NCBI GenBank assembly: GCA_036008175.1
Contig: DASYOB010000119.1
Span: 52,071-116,070 of the forward strand
DNA from: DATARH01 sp036008175
GTDB lineage: Bacteria; Pseudomonadota; Alphaproteobacteria; ATCC43930; CGMCC-115725
Length of the DNA: 64,000 bases
Direction of reading: 5' to 3'
The position numbers and the translations under genes are program-made. Below are positions 62,495 through 64,000 of the stretch, one piece after another. The first letter of the stretch is position 1. Every line of letters begins with the position of its first letter. The notes below the pieces were generated by a model. That model was not told the DNA's origin. It saw only the letters and a list, made by a program, of their open reading frames with translations, and did no database searches.

Positions 62495-63205
62495 ATGATG
62501 CTGACGATCGACGAATTGTCGGTCAGCTATGGCGGGCTCGCCGCGTTGCGCGGTGTCTCGCTCCGTGTCTCCGAAGGGCAGTTCGTTGCCATCGTCGGCC
62601 CCAACGGCGCCGGTAAGACCACCCTGTTCAAGGCAGTGTCGGGCACGGTTTTCCCCGCTGCCGGGCGGATCCTTTTCGAGGGCCGCGATCTCCTCGCTGT
62701 GCCACCGCCCGAACGCGCCCATCTCGGCATCGCCCATGTGCCCGAGGGACGGCAGGTCTTCGCTGCGATGACGGTGTTGGAGAACCTAGAGATGGGCGCC
62801 TATTCGATCCGCGGCCGCGCCGAGTGGCAGCGCAATCTCGACCGCATTCTGACGCTGTTTCCGGTTCTGGCCGAGCGCCGCCGGCAGCTTGCCGGTACCT
62901 TGTCGGGCGGCGAGCAGCAGATGCTCGCGATAGGGCGCGGCATCGCCTCGGCGCCTCGCCTCCTGTTGCTGGACGAGCCGTCAATGGGACTGGCACCGGC
63001 AATCGCCGAACTGATCTTCGACAGCATCACGACATTGCATCGCGCGGACAACGTCACATTGATCCTGGTTGAGCAGCGCGTTGTCGAGGCGCTGGAATCC
63101 TGCGATTACGGCTATGTGCTGGAAACCGGCCAGGTCGCGCTCGAAGGCCCGCATCGCACCCTGATGTCGGATGACCGGGTGCGGCGTGCTTATTTGGGAA
63201 TGTAG
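62495..63205 (+). CDS. livF: Branched-chain amino-acid ABC ATPase LivF
   Basis: A 236-residue ATPase, second ATP-binding half of the Liv transporter. Walker A GPNGAGKT lies at residues 35-42, the Q-loop and AHVPEGRQVFAAMTVLENL follow, and LSGGEQQMLAIGRGIA plus LLLLDEPSMGLAP complete the catalytic core. ATG at 62495 follows AGGGGGAATGG. It is the only Liv gene on the plus strand; the other members lie in the opposite direction. Confidence 0.93.
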   Translation: MMLTIDELSVSYGGLAALRGVSLRVSEGQFVAIVGPNGAGKTTLFKAVSGTVFPAAGRILFEGRDLLAVPPPERAHLGIAHVPEGRQVFAAMTVLENLEMGAYSIRGRAEWQRNLDRILTLFPVLAERRRQLAGTLSGGEQQMLAIGRGIASAPRLLLLDEPSMGLAPAIAELIFDSITTLHRADNVTLILVEQRVVEALESCDYGYVLETGQVALEGPHRTLMSDDRVRRAYLGM

Positions 63206-63904
63206 GAAGCTCGACAGAGGACGGCGCGCTAATTCAGCGCCAATTAAGCACCCGGTGCGTCGCCGTCCACGTCGGGAAACATTCTGGAGGAGTGCGCGGA
63301 GAGCGTCCGGCGAGAGGCGCCAATTCCCCCGCCGGCGCTCCACTCTACTACGTTCCGACTCGGCGGCGGTAGTTCGGATGGCAGTGATCGCTGGCGGCCA
63401 CAGACCTGGACGAACCGCCCGCTAACGATGTACTCGCCCCAGAGAACTGGGTGTAATGCGTCTTGCGCACAGAACTAAGAGGCGGGCGCCTACGATCCCG
63501 CAACAACTGGTCCATGATCACCGTCAAGTCCGGAGTTCACGATCCGGACGCGGGTACGATCAGCCGCCGATTCCGACAATAAATGACCCCGAGAACCTTC
63601 CGATGTCAGCACCCGACGGCCCTCCCTGTGAAAGAATACGACCACTTTGATTCCTTTGATTTCATCTTGGAAAAATCAAAGCTCCGGAGCAGAAAAAATT
63701 TCTGCGCCTAAGACCAGGTGCGGTCTGCGGCCGACCCCTCCCTCGCGAAGATCGGAACCCTACCCCGTTCATGCGCGATGCCTGTTCCGTCACTCGGGGC
63801 CGACCCGCGTTCTCGTTCTCTTGGCGTTCCCCTCAGCCAGATTGACTTCGGCTCGGCCAATCTCTAGGACTGACGCGGCATACGCCGTGCACCCACTCAT
63901 CGGT
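63206..63904. other. Long non-coding stretch before tRNA-Ser, with stacked palindromes
   Basis: About 700 bases without a credible gene; open frames here have no family pattern and poor starts. Near 63655-63705 three palindromes follow each other: TTTGATTT/AAATCAAA (63655-63680), GCTCCGGAGC (63681-63690) and GCAGAAA/TTTCTGC (63689-63705). The patch is AT-richer than average. It may be a decayed gene, a regulatory leader or an insertion scar; I cannot tell which. Confidence 0.5.
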
Positions 63905-63997
63905 GGAGGGGTGGCCGAGTGGCTGAAGGCGGCGGTTTGCTAAACCGTTATAGGGTTTAAAGCCCTATCGTGGGTTCGAATCCCATCCCCTCCGCCA
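63905..63997 (+). tRNA. tRNA-Ser(GCT)
   Basis: The cloverleaf is complete: acceptor GGAGGGG pairs with CCCCTCC, D arm GCC/GGC, anticodon arm GCGGT-TTGCTAA-ACCGT with anticodon GCT at 63939-63941, a long variable arm (ATAGGG/CCCTAT), T arm GTGGG-TTCGAAT-CCCAT and an encoded CCA end. The long variable arm confirms serine. It decodes AGC and AGU. The 3' end lies only three bases inside the window. Confidence 0.97.
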
Positions 63998-64000
63998 CCT

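Noticed and set aside
63647..63943. 98-residue frame just before and into tRNA-Ser
   Set aside because: It runs into the tRNA, has no family pattern and no ribosome-binding site.

Overview
The window is 64 kb of GC-rich, densely packed bacterial chromosome. Gene content, codon usage and repeat types fit an alphaproteobacterium, probably a soil or rhizosphere metabolic generalist of a Rhodospirillales- or Rhizobiales-like lineage; no ribosomal or other phylogenetic marker fixes the order. I see no phage, plasmid or CRISPR locus. The window ends in a tRNA-Ser(GCT).

Left part (1-18357): a DMT exporter that may begin outside the window, an exported TPR protein, an acyl-CoA dehydrogenase, a TMEM165/GDT1-type transporter and a D-aminoacylase. 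A four-gene minus-strand operon follows that looks like iron uptake: cupredoxin, FTR1 permease, outer-membrane-like barrel and an exported protein of unknown function. Next come an SDR lacking the catalytic Tyr, a divergent Nramp protein, a cupin, a possible 35-residue membrane peptide, an AlaC-type aminotransferase, a type III polyketide synthase overlapping an ICMT-type methyltransferase gene, and a large amidase that appears to carry a palindromic repeat in frame.

Middle part (18358-40523): a repeat-rich pocket contains a GIY-YIG nuclease gene lying between inverted copies of a palindrome, followed by an AT-rich foreign-looking gene. After a PAS sensor kinase and apt comes a Mla-type lipid-transport operon (mlaE with STAS domain, mlaF, mlaD, auxiliary lipoprotein); a MlaC/HpnM-like binding protein lies about 10 kb away. 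A catabolic stretch then holds a cupin-plus-four-rhodanese protein, an intradiol dioxygenase, a two-subunit molybdenum hydroxylase, an isochorismatase-like hydrolase, a polysaccharide-deacetylase-fold enzyme, an amidohydrolase and a NylC-like Thr hydrolase. Many of these cleave C-N bonds or oxidise aromatic rings, so use of nitrogen-containing aromatic or amide compounds is a reasonable inference.

Right part (40524-63997): a receiver-kinase hybrid with Glu at the usual phospho-Asp site, a PilZ protein, an IS5-type transposase remnant beside a DUF1801 gene, fumarylacetoacetase, an MFS exporter, and a run with a PhyH-type oxygenase, two overlapping Lin0512-family genes and a GNAT. Prolyl iminopeptidase, a PagL-like protein, a second DMT exporter, an HSD10-like SDR, an ACS-type MFS transporter, pterin dehydratase, a zincin and a 4Fe-4S-type uracil-DNA glycosylase follow. 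A 953-residue winged-helix/NTPase/repeat regulator is followed by a broken copy of its own 5' end. The branched-chain amino-acid (Liv) ABC system has the permease LivM and ATPase LivG fused into one protein, with livF transcribed divergently. The last 700 bases before the tRNA carry no convincing gene.
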